NCBI GenBank assembly: GCA_001695595.3 | Contig: MBPM02000049.1 | Span: forward strand, 186,001 to 250,000 | From: Plasmopara viticola | Lineage: Eukaryota; Oomycota; Peronosporomycetes; Peronosporales; Peronosporaceae | Length of the DNA stretch: 64,000 nucleotides | Direction: 5' to 3' | Part shown: positions 1 to 12,429 of the stretch, piece by piece | How the letters are laid out: each line of letters starts with the position of its first letter | Numbering within the stretch: the stretch's first letter is position 1 | Notes under the pieces: model-generated | What the model was told of the DNA's origin: nothing | Seen by the model: the letters and a program-made list of their open reading frames with translations, nothing else | Databases searched by the model: none | Made by a program: the position numbers and the translations under genes

Positions 1-3000
1 TATAAGCCACCCATTTTGTCTTATTTATTTCATCAGCAAGGTCGAGTCAGAGGAGAGCGCTTTGCTTAGACCTCAGAATTTGTATGAGGACCAGAGTCAT
101 GGGGATCGCAAATAGTGTCAAGTGCGTCAAGTTCGCCTAGGGAAAGGTGATGGTATATGCCAACCCATGTCTTTCGAGATCATGAAAGGACTGAGATTTT
201 AAATACAAATATCGATGTGAAATGCCAAATCGCCTGTTCTACCAGAAGAAATTAAGCCTCGAAAAGCACTTTTGTCTTTTTTAATAGAGAGAACTGGATG
301 TATCTCATCGTATGAATCTATACTTTTTGCTTAGTAAGAACGAATGCAATCACACCACTTCCTTCGCAAATTATTTTATCAGATTATTGCTCTAGTAGAA
401 GGTTGTGGCCTTTTAGTAGCCTATTAGTATAAGCAAGATGAGTAAATGGGATGACATGTGAGCCGCAGCTAAGATTAGCAGGTAGGTGCCATCACTTAGC
501 CTCTACGTGTACTTGGAAAGCAACCTAGATGCTGTAAACAACAAGATACTTGACCCAAACAATTGCTAATTGGAGCATCGTGTGTCCATAAAAGTAAATC
601 ATACTTTTGATTTTTGTCGTTCGGAAAAACGATTCAGGCTGGAACTGCCGAATCCACTCGACGAAGAAGCGAGCTGTCTGCCCACTTAAGAAATGGAGTT
701 GTTATCGATGCGGAGGAAGGATCTAGCATCAACACCTTCGATTCGTAGGATGTATTTATCCAGACTGAGATGCTGCTTAAAATCTTTTTCATCGAGCTTC
801 GAGATGGCTAGGACCGCTCTCTGTCCCATCAATCACAAAAGCACCATGGTCATTTCGACTTGCCTGACCCAGATAAGTGTATCATCTTTTATAAGTCCGG
901 CTTCGACTTCACTACGGCATGCCTCTTTGGCACCGGCGTCATTGCCGGACACGACTGCATTAACTAAAGCTAAAGAATATCTATATAAGCGTACTCTTTA
1001 TTAGAGAGCGCCTCTAGACGCGCAGTGATCGTGTGAAGTCGTTATGCAACCAAATGATGCACTTCTTCGTGGCTAAGCAAAACTGCAAGCCTACTGAGCC
1101 CGTCTTATATGCCCCGAGAAAAAAAAGCATAGTCTCGGCGACCCAATTCTAACTACGAGAGCTACCAGGTGCAGCGAGGCATTCATAGCTTAACGATAAG
1201 AGGGAGCGGGATTTCAGATCGTTTACCTGTACTCTATACTTAAAACCGTTACGAGTCGCAAACTTATTATCTGCCTGACTCCAAGAGTAAGTATTAGCTC
1301 AAACAATTCGATAAGTATGACACTTTAGTTATGAAATGTACATTGTAGAAGTTAATCGAATCAATTATGTAAACTAAATACTCTACAATTACTCTCTTAT
1401 ATGTTACTTATTAATCATTAGTCATTCGACTATTGATGGCTTTTTTGCAAATTCTTCAGTACTAAGGACTGCCTTGAAATTTGAAGCATCACGTATTTCT
1501 ATTTCGCAAGCCGTTAAAACGTCAGCTATCACAAATATACCGGATTCGTGTGTCCTTATCACTTTTGGTCTTCGGTCGTTAAAAGATCGACGTGTGATAC
1601 TGACTGGGATACAATACATCATTTTCCTTTTGGTTCTACTCATATTTTTCTGCAATCCAGGTTGGGACAATAAATCTCATTATGCAAATCAATTGGGTGC
1701 CTGTCATGCATAAAAAAGCGCTGCATATTTAAAATTTGTGCTTAGTGGGACGCCAAATTGTATCAAATAAGATCGGCTCTATGCAATGACCCGCTGCATT
1801 ATTCCCACAAAAACTTGAATTTGAAAAAATCAATTGTATTATTTACTCTTTGATTGGTCACCACGCTGGTTGAACATGCAGTAATGGAAGTAGTGGTTGG
1901 TCGAGTCATCTTATAATGACCGCTAATTTTTAGGAGGGACGCTTTGGCTTTTAAAAGTGCCCCTGCATCAAAACTAGCACCAGCATACCTGCAATAGCGA
2001 AGGCTGCGTCCGAATCGTGAGAGATAATTCTTCAAATAATTTTAGTCGGAGATCTGCTCCGGCAAGAAAGACTCCAACATTGCGTACCCATCCACCGCGG
2101 TGGGACTTGCGTCTACCGTGCCATCTCACTCTAAGACGTGCAGAACTTTTTGCCTTTGGGTTATTAATAGATCGTGGAATGCCGCGGACACTTACCAAAT
2201 CAAATACATACCCTGTGAAGGTATTAATAAATTGACTTTGATGCTTATTGAGATCAATGGCTAGAACCAATCTATAAAATTGTATTCAATCATTTTGTCT
2301 CGAATTGCAATCAATTGTTCTTTAGTCAGGAACTAGTGCAGAATTGCTTACCGAGTTTATGTTTCTCTCGCTCTCTGAGCTCTTATGAAAACTCGAAATT
2401 GAAAGAAACCCTTTGATGCAGCATTCGAACGCGCAGTGAAAGCTGCTGGAAGACTGACTGGCTCAAATGGCAGCTGCATTTCTGCGTTCAAGCGGCTGAA
2501 GCACTCGATCTCTACGAGCAATGTCTATGCTCGAGGGCTCAGGCAGTCCATTCCCTGCGGCAGTGCCAACTGCAGTATTAAATTGAAGCTTGAAGTTTTC
2601 AGCTTCGAAGAGAGGCAAGCCAAAACTACTTTATCTAGTTAATATGGCCACTTAGCTGGTCATGGTCACGTGTGATCGGATACGTGTGGCGCGCGCGCTC
2701 TCTTGCCTAAATGTTCGAGCCAAGAGCTGAGCACTTACTCGTGAAGCAATTTAATCAGAGGATAAGTAGCAACATTCTTTGTGAAGAAGTTTGAGCTCCA
2801 CCAGCGCTTAAGCTTAGTTCCCTGCAAGCAAGATATGCGTAAGTTCATAGATATACTGTAGACAGTCTCGAGCAACACTCCCTAGACAAGTCAAGGTGAC
2901 TGCGTAGATAAAAGGCCGAAGGTTGGCCCACCTCGCGCCCAACTCTTCAGAAAGCATTTAGCATGTTGAATAAGTCGCTTTACAAAAAGAGTAAAGTAAC

Positions 3001-4330
3001 AAGCAGGCTATCCTTCTAAGCTGCTATCGATGCGCATCACTTCGACCTACAGGCCTTCGATTGGTGGTGTCCGTGGGTCCGATGATCGGGTAGAATCAAG
3101 CTAGCCCAGTAAAGCAACAGTAGCAGCTTTGGCTGTGATGATCAAGACCAAGTAGTTTTCTTTATGCCAACTTAGTGGACAAGGAAGTTTGAGCAAGTAT
3201 ACCAGGAGATCAATATTGAAGGTATTAAATGTCGACGGAAGGAGACGTGTCAACGCTTTAAGAAGTTTTTTCTTAGCTGTTATCGAGCCTTTGCTGGCAG
3301 CACCGTCTGTCAAAGATATTTTAAATAGCGCTTTTAGATTGGGTAACCATATTACATAGATTGATGACAAATTACCACCAACTGTGGGTAACAAAGTCCT
3401 GCAAGCAATAAATGCGCTTGCAAGACCTGTGGAAAGAATAGAGCTACATGTGTAGCTCCGCGGATGTAATACGTGCCACAAATAAATACATAGCTGACAA
3501 ACATGCCTAATTCACAAGGACGACTGACAAATCACCTGGCCGTTGTGTCGTAGCAGGTGTGCTCCAATCAGAGACATTATCTAAGATGTTCAAGTTGCTG
3601 GAAATAACAAATAAAAAATTACTGAGCTCATCAAGGAATAACTGCTTTGATATGTTCCAAGATCATTTTGAACAGTCTTTTAGACAGCGTACACTGCGCC
3701 CTGATCAGGGAATTCCAGGGATTTTGCAGAGTAAGTACACTTGTAGTCAAATGGCATCCCACAAAGCACGAGATTGACCTCACTCCAGGCACGAAATACA
3801 ACACCACAAGACAACAGCCACTGCCTTAAGAGCTGAATGAGCTTTATTGATCACTGTATTGTTAAAAAGATATGGTGCAGGATCCGAAATACCTGCACTC
3901 ACCACCGATATCCTGTATTCGAGCTTGGAATGCAGCGTGTCAAGTAGCCCCTGCATTCAAATATCTAGAGCAGTGCAGCAGCACTAGATCAAATCCTTTT
4001 AGAAGGAAAGACGTGTATTTATGTCTAAGAGTATGTTGCTAAGTGCATGAAATTAAAATGTCAGATTCAAATAAAAGAGTCAAATAAGCGTCAAGTGAGC
4101 CTAGCGTCAAAGCATAGGATAAGTTACGGATGAAACACGGCTTCAGCGACGTTTAAGCGTTAGCTCTCACAATAGTTTGACCATAACGGGCTTTCGATCA
4201 GACCTTCGCTGCCGACATTTTCTTCCAGATTCGCCTTAAAAGGGATAAGCTGACTCTTGAGGCCCATTTAGAGCATCTGAGGAAAGGTTTAAGATTCCGA
4301 TGAAAATGACTTTGTTGTAAAACCTCGACG
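1..4330. other. gene-poor AT-rich flank
   Basis: I see no gene I can support here. Reading frames are short and overlap on both strands. The longest is 126 codons on the minus strand (3481-3101), with no recognisable motif and a competing pattern of stops nearby. The sequence looks like decayed intergenic or repeat DNA. No tRNA, rRNA, tandem array or terminal repeat was recognised. Confidence 0.5.
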
Positions 4331-4339
4331 AATGTGTTT

Positions 4340-4760
4340 TGCGGTGGAGGAGATTGAAAGCCTTGCCTATTTCGTCAGCAGCCATGGAATTTTTAAGACC
4401 CTGAGATAGTGGAAGCAGGCTCGGCTGGTCTACGCCACATTCCCAGTATGATTGTTATCCAGCTATGTGCACCGGTACAGTGCTGGCTTTGCGGATTTCG
4501 CAAAGCCGCTATCCGGATTTTTATAAAAGGTGTTTGGTGATTTGAGAAAGCTAGCACCAGGATGCTTTCGATAGCATCGAAATAATGCTACAACAATCTG
4601 AAGTACCCGGACGAAAAGCTTTGATTAGGGTCGTTTGTACCGCATCTGGTCATGCTTGCAATTATGCTTCATTACCACTGATGATGGCGGATGGGAGTGA
4701 ATCCTCTTATTTCAGTCTATGTTGCCGAAAGAAGCCGTTCATGACACAAATCTACCTGAT
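4340..4760 (+). mobile_element. decayed Ty3/gypsy reverse transcriptase-RNase H fragment
   Basis: Conceptual translation with frame changes gives a string resembling the end of a gypsy reverse transcriptase and the start of its RNase H. A segment reading LAYFVSSHGI resembles the usual 'LGY-V-S--GI' block. It is followed by RYSAGFADFAKPLSGFL, which matches the common 'Y-RY--GFA-IAKPL--L' connection block, and then by a TASGHA string like the 'TDASG-A' RNase H motif. Stops and frameshifts interrupt it, so it is a relic. No LTRs were identified. Assignment rests on motif order only. Confidence 0.4.
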
Positions 4761-4769
4761 TGTTGGCCG

Positions 4770-7700
4770 TAAGAATTCGTCTTTTTGAACATAGGGCGCT
4801 CGTCACACGGACTACCTGAATTGCAATAAAGCCTTGACGAGTGTTTACGTGCTGGGACACAGTTAAGAATTTCTCCTCTTTTTCATTCGCAACATGGGGT
4901 GTGGAGACCTAATTCGATGAGCCTCCTCGCCTAAGAATCAGACTCATCACCCAATGCCGCTTTAACGGCTTTTTCAAACTAGCGGGGTGTAGACATTTTG
5001 GGTGAATAGATGCACAGACCATTTATCAAGACGGTAACTGTTTCCTCTTCGAGTAAGAAATACTCGCCATCACAGCCAGCAGAATTTGAAAATGTGGCCA
5101 AAGTCCACCGTTTTCTCCTACTTTGACAGGTCGCAAGAAAATGTGATCTGACACGGCAAGCATAGCTAGGTGGGAATAATGCAAGTGTCATCTGACGCTT
5201 CGCTTTATCCTACGGAGGAAATGCCGCTGTATTGGCATTCATTATAGACGCCTGATGAGTCCGTTCATCAATAAAAATGTTCAGCCCTTCTCATGTGGGC
5301 CAATTATAATATTTTCTGCGCAAACGTGCCACGGCAAGTATATTGAGCTCAACAGGCTTGTGGTAAGCACATACATAGTATTTTGCAAGAACAACAATCA
5401 CCTTGCCATTTTTGGGATGAGTGAAACATTTTAACCGCCGTTATTACCAGTGCATATCTGAATGCGTTTGCGAAACGGCACCATGCCGGTAAAGAGCGGA
5501 TCTCTGCTGAGCTTAAGAGAGATATTGCAGGTCGAAGAGGCTCGGTCTTCAGAGATTCGTGATGTATGCCAACGATTGTACTTTCAAGCCTATGTTGCGT
5601 TTAGCTAATGCGATAATGATAAATGCTCATCCAGTACACCAACGTGATATTGCCACTGCTTGTTGGCAACTGGACGAAGGTCACTATTTCCAAAAAACAT
5701 AGACGTAAAGCGCCTCTACCTCAACTGCATCAAACGTTGTTAGATCTTGAACTTTGATGTGAAGTATACCCTCATCCAGAATATGGCGTAGCTAAAGCGC
5801 CACACTTACAAAACCACTTTCTCCGTGGCTAATCCCGCACCTTAAACTTGCTTGTAATAAAAAAAAATGGTCTTGTGGGCTATAAATAAATTTTGAGCCG
5901 AATAGATTATATGTTTTGTTGATATTGGTGTAGTGTTACTGCGCCCTTACCATTGCCGATAAAATACTCACCTTAAGCACAACCTGTAAGGTATTGATAT
6001 ATATTATTTGTGGTTGATCATCCAACAATAAATCATTCAAATCGCTTTTTATTTTTCCTTTTGGAACCGCAACTTATCTTTTCAATTTCCACTATTGCAG
6101 GGTCAAGTCGTACAAGTGGGTCTAAAAGTATGCGCACGAGCCTAAACCTCGCCGCATGTGCTGCACCGTTGCAAGGTTGTCGACGCCAATTAGCTACGGT
6201 AGTAGAAACTGTTTGACCCGCCAAAGAGTTCGGCAGACCAAACTAGAATTCTTGTTTTTGTCGATCAGCGGAGCAAATCAATCGGCTGATAGTGCCGACA
6301 CAGTTTCGCTGTTCCTTGACCGTGCCACTAGACGACATGAGTTTGTAAACCCGAATGTCTTTTACTGTAAACCTAAATGTGTTTTTTTTTCAAAAATCAT
6401 CTTTAAGTGTCTGGTACAAGAATAGACATGCTCACCATCCCCACTTCATGCAGACAGTCTAATGAAGTGGGTGAAGCGCATCATTGAGAAAGCGTTGTGC
6501 GTTGTATGTACAAATACACCACAGTATTTTTCACAACATTTTACTCATTCAGTTTGCATTTAACATTGCCGGTCATGCCTCAACAAGCTCCGCTCTGCTT
6601 TCCATAGTTGGTTTGTTAATATACGCACTCACTTCGCACCATCAAACCGTAGTTTAGGGTGGATATATTTAGCGTATTGTTAATATAAGCTCTCTTATAG
6701 TGCGCAAACATTTTTTTAATGAGGATTAGTGCGCAAGACACTTACACGACGAAAGGCAAACAATATATAACGACCAAAGGGTAAAAAATGACAATTTGGA
6801 ATCTAAACTTGAAGACTTGGTCCCATCAAGTACGAAGCTCCCCTACATAAGTAGCCTTCGAAAAGAATTGCGCCGCGCTTATACAAATCACGCATACTCG
6901 CTGCCAAGAGGAAAAAGTGTATGCGCCTAATGCCTTCAAGTTTTGTGGACACACCTTGTTAATAACCCAGAATGTGATCATTAGTTGCCGATACTCACAG
7001 ATGCTTCGAACATACAACACTTAGTACTGAAGAGTTGACAGAAAAGCAGTACATGAAGTGCTTAATGCACAAAAGTAGAAATCACTACATTCGATAAGAA
7101 TCATCGGATGGGTACCCCACAGAAAACTTTATGGATCAGACTGAACAAAGTTCAATTCTTATGATGATGTGTAAGGGTTATATTAGATTGTGGGCATTAA
7201 AAATAATACTTGAAGCAGATCAGCTCGTGCTAGGACTTAGCAAAGAACACAAATCAGAGATTATTCTGTTTGAGTATTTATTGTGAATCAACATATACTT
7301 CTTTCAAAGAGTGATAGGCGTTGGGGATACAAGATGAGCCGAAAAAACGGACGCACTTGCTTAGTCCAGAAAGGATGCAATCTTTGGGTTTACTTCGTGG
7401 CCTTGCGAACTAATTGCATAAGTACACAACACGAACAGTGCGCGTCTGAAGACTTTTTAAGCAATAAGAGCGCCCGTTGGAGTTACTACAATCCATAATG
7501 ACAGAGTTTTTTGCGTCGGTGACGTCGAAGGATAAGATAAATGCCCCCCTCAAGCTGAAGTTGTCCACAGTAAGCGTAAATAACATTTGGCTGGAAAGAA
7601 TCTCTTACTTTGAGTCAGTAAGGCCAACTTAATCAAAATGTCCGCCTTATAAAACCAAAAAAACAGAGAGTGGGTCCGGCCGTTCCAATCATCAATGCCG

Positions 7701-8480
7701 AGAATGTTAATGGGCACCAACGTGCAAGATTTCGAAGAGGCATTTTCCAACGTGAGATGAAGGTTATTCTGAGGTAAGTATAATTATTGCTGAGATGCGA
7801 AAATTGTGCGATCGCGCTTGTTTGCAAATTTCAAGGTAAAAAAAAGCTTCACACTTTATACAAGAGCTAATAATTTTCCGTTGAAGTTGCTAGCGACTCC
7901 TTCTTAAAAAAATTGCGGTCATCGTTTGAACGGACTACAAACGAGGCAGGTTCGACAAAGAGATTTCTCGTACACCCCAGCCTCTTCTGAAAAGGTAGTG
8001 AAATGGGCCCCAGATACTGAGCTCAAGTTTTATGCTGCACATTGGGAGAATTTTTCACAGAGCAAGGGAGCTTTACCCGTAGATCTTAGCAATGAACAGA
8101 TAAACCTTTGATCCGTTGTCCAGCGCATAGCCATGTGTCAATTTCCTATCTGACCGCCATTCGCGGCTGAGATGCTTACTTTTTAAGGTGCCAAGGTTCA
8201 AATAGCCAATAATTTGAAGCCAATTTTTCGTTTAGCATACCGCAAAAAAGGCCACGTTCGACAAACGGGGCGCTCAGTTGTACAAGCTGGCGGCCAAGTA
8301 ACTGAGTGTCTACAAGACCTATCAATCGCTGTAGATGCAGCGGCTCCTTTCTAAACTCTTTCAGATCCGGCGGACTATTAGAAGTTCATGCGCTTCGACT
8401 TTGGTCTGTGTCCTGCTGGCAACACGGGATATAGAAGTATTTGTATCCCGCCTGAGATTTAAGCTACCGGAACCCACGCG
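4770..8480. other. gene-poor stretch, nothing recognised
   Basis: Only short, overlapping reading frames are present, none above about 100 codons and none with a recognisable domain. The part just after the gypsy fragment may be more of the same decayed element, but I cannot show it. No RNA gene or array was recognised. Confidence 0.45.
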
Positions 8481-8489
8481 CTAGGACTA

Positions 8490-8790
8490 AGCTGTCTCTG
8501 TCGCGGGATGCTGGTAGCAATCCGACCCATATTGGGACCGGGTTCCGAACCCCTGATTACACTATGGGGCTTTTTGGGTCAGTGGGGCGTCCCCCACCCA
8601 ACCCTTTTATTACCCAATCGGGCGCGAGTTGGGAGGGCAGCCATACACACGGATGTGATGCTCGTTTACTTTGGTGATCTATCTCCGGCTGCCTTACTTC
8701 GGACCCTATGGGTATCGAACCAGGCACCTCCCGGTCCTGGGTCGAACGGCTATCGCATGCCACCTGAGCAATATGATGTATGTAGTATCT
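8490..8790 (-). mobile_element. tRNA-derived SINE-like element, copy 1
   Basis: Read on the minus strand from about 8785, the sequence has a tRNA-like head. An A-box-like TTGCTCAGGTGG is followed about 40 nt later by a B-box matching GGTTCGATACC. A GC-richer body follows. The stretch GGCAGCCGGAGATAGATCAC just after the head is shared, with few changes, with a second element at 10.6-10.76 kb. The head does not fold as a normal tRNA, so this is a tRNA-derived repeat rather than a tRNA gene. Oomycete genomes are known to carry tRNA-related SINEs; membership in a named family is not shown. The 3' boundary is approximate. Confidence 0.55.
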
Positions 8791-8799
8791 TGTCCAGTA

Positions 8800-10610
8800 A
8801 AGCTCCAGAACGAACACATAGCTCTTCATTGAAAAGATATTAACTTGACATGGCCTTTTCTAACGCGATGACATTAGGTGGTGACCCGCCGTCTGCCGCT
8901 GCATATTACTGTTTAACTTGCTACCTGATGTCTACCTTAGACCACCTATAGGCAGGTGGTAGGACGGAAAGGGTCAATCATAAGCACTGCATGTTGTGTG
9001 CGCTGACGTGCCACATTCGTAGTCGATAATGAAGTCACTTTCTGCCATAAAGCTTTGTCTATTATCAGCACTTTCCTTAGAATGGCCAATGGCAGAAACA
9101 TGGTGTGGACATCTTTAAGGAAAGAGCATATCTCGCTACTTGCATCTACCGATAATTTCTCAAAATTAGTCCGAAACAAATTAAATCCAACCATCGTTGC
9201 GGACTCAATGATGTCTGAAAGCCAAGTGCTCGCTATCAGCGTGGTACTGGTTGTATTGGGCGTGAAAGTTGCGGCGCTATCGGTATTCGGGAGCTCTTTA
9301 GACATATTTAAAGATATTTAGATTTTCACAAAATGGGGCGAGCGTAACTCTAGGCGAATACAAGACGGTGGCTTAGACTTAGTTCGGGCAGTAAGATTTC
9401 TGTAGATCAAAATTGTGAAATCCTATCGTCCCGACGAGTGTGGTGGCCTACGTTGAGAGAGGCTAGGTTAGATGTTGAGTGACACGACACGTGACTGATT
9501 GGCTCCGCTGGTAATTGTGGCGAATCTCAAATATTAGTCTTGAAGTCTGTCGTTTGATCGGTCGGTTGATTTGGTCGAGTCCATTGGATCATACTTGGTT
9601 CGTTGTTTTTGATGTATTGCCGACTTGCTTTATTATATGCTTGCCAAGGCGACGTAACAGGAGCGAGATCGCTCCTGACTTTGATGCTAGACCAAAGAAG
9701 TACAATTTTGCTGTCTACCGATTTTCAAGTACATCTATCCGGTACGTATCAGCGACACTATCAAAGCTCAATATGGGAATGCTTTGGGCTTGATGGTGCT
9801 CGCTCACATTTCTGTGTGTTTTCGAAGTGATGAATGTGTGCGGAAATGATTTCCAATGAACTTTACAATGAATTACAAGCACTTCTCTTAAGAGCCCAGT
9901 TTTAATTAATTTAGGCACCATAGTATACATGCAAGGCTGACCACAACAAAAGCTTAAGTTCTTCTAAATATACAGTCCCAAAGTAAGTCAGCTACACTGA
10001 AATTCAATGTTTGGCATCTCAAGAGGTATTGCTATCTTCAAGACCACGAGTCTCGTACAAATTATAAGTGGTCCTGAAATCTCTTTGAAATGTTTTCTCC
10101 CGCGCTTAGCCTTGCTGGTAAAGCAAGAGGTTTGGTCATACGGCGACTGATATTGCCACTCTATTGGTCATACGACCGAGAAGCCATGGAATCAGTAGAG
10201 TGTGTGCTTTGAGCGACTAGCCGAGCTTTCAAATAGTGCTCGAGTGCATGCACATGAATCAACTCTGCGCTGATGCAGACAGTTACATCCTTGGCGCAGA
10301 CGAAGTCTCCTTCTTATTCCTTTGTTTAGAGTAGAACCTTTGGGCAGATCCCGCTAAGCTCAAGGCCACTGTGAAGTGGCAAAATTAATTGAGCCAAAAA
10401 GACTTAAGCAAGTGGTCATTATAAATTAGACAAATCCAGTTAAATTACTCAAAAGCGGTACGAACAATGTATGACCGGCTATCGGCCCATTTCGGTGATC
10501 ACATTCCGTACCCTAAATTGAGCTAAATAGGCATTTTGATCAGTACCTTGCCGAGTCCATCCAACTATCGCGTGCCCAATTAAGGTACGTAGGCACAACT
10601 GTTTACTAAA
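8800..10610. other. gene-poor stretch with one unassigned 119-codon frame
   Basis: The only frame worth noting is on the minus strand, 9305-8946, 119 codons from an ATG. It has no recognised domain, signal peptide or neighbouring exon, and an overlapping plus-strand frame of 88 codons ends in a hydrophobic stretch. I cannot decide whether either is coding; chance or decay is most likely. The rest is AT-rich with nothing recognised. Confidence 0.35.
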
Positions 10611-10619
10611 ATTGCTATT

Positions 10620-10760
10620 TACTTCAGTGACCTATCTCTGGCTGCCTTAATAAGCCCCTTCCGAGATCGAGCCAGATGTCTCTCGTTCTTGGGTTGAGCG
10701 GCAGATGTCTCCCGTTCTCGGGTCGAGCGACTTACCCAATGAGCCACATGGTCGATAAAT
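10620..10760 (-). mobile_element. tRNA-derived SINE-like element, copy 2 (truncated)
   Basis: On the minus strand a better A-box, TGGCTCATTGGG, is followed by a B-box-like GGCTCGATCTC and then by GGCAGCCAGAGATAGGTCAC, which links it to the copy near 8.7 kb. The head contains a short internal duplication: two similar ~28 nt blocks with the cores CCCGTTCTCGGGTCGAGCG and CTCGTTCTTGGGTTGAGCG. Beyond the shared junction the body diverges, so the copy is truncated or old. Confidence 0.5.
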
Positions 10761-10769
10761 CACTAAGCA

Positions 10770-11990
10770 TTGCGACTCCTTTCTTAAAAAATGGCCAGGT
10801 GTCTCTTTTACCTTGCTGAGTAAATGTCGCGAAGCCAGGAAAGGAAGATGCCTTGGCTGAGCGAAGTGTACGCAGCGTGCCGCATGATGCTGGAACATCA
10901 ACCTACCTACCTCTTTTTCTCAATCAAAGGTGAGATGACAATACTGAGTAGATAGCATTCTCGCGCCGAAGACAAATTCAATCCTATGTTGAGGAGAAGA
11001 AGTTCTCACTCCGAGAAATCTCGGTTAAAGGAACTTCACTTCAGCTACATCGTGCTGATATCGTATACGCTTTTGTTCATGAGTATTGGCATCACTACGC
11101 ATCCCACAGCTGGGTATGAAGGCGCTAACGCCATGGGAAAGGCTCATCTCAAGATCCGTGGAAGCGCAGTATTCACAGGAGCATATTATCGCGGACCATA
11201 TGGTGTGAGGCAACGATTGAGCGACTGAATAAAAGTCAAGCAATTTTCGTACCAAGATCCCGCTTCAAACTTCACTGAAGCTTTTGCAACGGTAAGCAGA
11301 GAGTTGTTGCCTCTTTTGCATTTGTACCAAAAATCTTATGGACCTTCATTCATCAAGCCGATTATAGTGTTTGCTTTGAACTGGGTACGTTTACAAAATA
11401 CGAAGAAGAGTGATCGCTTGCAAAAGAACAATATGTACGCACAATCTTGCAAGTTTGTTGCTTCAGTCTCATTTAGTTTGTTTTGTGGTCGTATGAGATA
11501 CAGCACATGTGACGATGATGATGTCCGATGAATAAAGATCGAAACGCTTTAAAGTATACGGACATAAGGGTATGTAGGTGGTGATGGGCGAAATTATCCC
11601 GTTGACATCAACAAAATGATTCCTTCAGTAGGCTAAATGCGCAATCGTTGCCATAGTCGCGAATAGTTTAAACTTTCTCTCTCTCCGTCAAAGTTCTAGT
11701 GAAAGCATTTTTTTGAAAAGCCTCCTGGCGTTGGGTCGTTTAATGCCGCCCAGTGTAATTTCTTAGCAGTCTATGCGAACGCATTGCTAGCGCTGTACTT
11801 GTACGAGCAGCTGGATAAGCTTGATTATTCTCAAGAGATAGTTTAGGAACGTGGCACAGGCTATGCTGAAGTAGTTCTTATTTCTCAAGGCTTGCTTATG
11901 ACCTGTGGCTACTAACGAGGTAGCTAAATTTTGGAGGCCCTCTGCGTGAAAGCAACATTTACCAATATTGACAGCGAATTTATTACCTCA
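10770..11990. other. gene-poor stretch, nothing recognised
   Basis: Overlapping 75-84 codon frames exist on both strands between 10.98 and 11.53 kb, none with a recognised domain. No repeats or RNA genes were seen. Confidence 0.4.
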
Positions 11991-11999
11991 ATAACTGCC

Positions 12000-12420
12000 T
12001 CAAATGGTGTCCAAAATTGACTGTCTACCACAGAACGCCAATGAACAAGTATATCGTCAAAGTGTGTCTGAGCAAAGCGCGTAACGAATAAAACAATTGA
12101 GTGGCAAGATATGTGCGGCGTTTGTCAGACCTTGAGGCATCAGAATCGCTACACGAGCATGCAGCTGGGAGTGCGCAACACACTCACCTTTGGATCTATT
12201 TGTTCTTTCATAGAATTCCATCTGCGAAAACGCCTTCTCTGATTACTTTAAGCTTTGATTCTGCAAGAGCTCAGTCACCTCAAATTCCTTAAGGTCCAGC
12301 AGCTCGGACATCGTTGTCATAGGGTCCATTTATAGTGAACCTGCCATGACACAAGACCAAAAGAAGCTGACAATTTCTCCGTTGACAAGGTCTCTTTGTC
12401 AACCAAGAGATCACACTGAT
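12000..12420 (-). mobile_element. possible decayed Ty3/gypsy reverse transcriptase fragment
   Basis: On the minus strand, allowing frame changes, the translation reads MPQGLTNA and then, about 70 nt on, HFDDILVHW. This resembles the order of the gypsy reverse transcriptase palm: 'MPFGLTNAPATF' followed by the catalytic 'YLDDIL-.S'. Everything around is interrupted by stops. With only two short motif matches the call is tentative. Confidence 0.35.
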
Positions 12421-12429
12421 ACCTAAGGA

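Noticed and set aside
8946..9321. Gene on either strand at 9.0-9.3 kb
   Set aside because: Opposing frames of 119 and 88 codons overlap, and neither has a recognisable domain or neighbouring exons.
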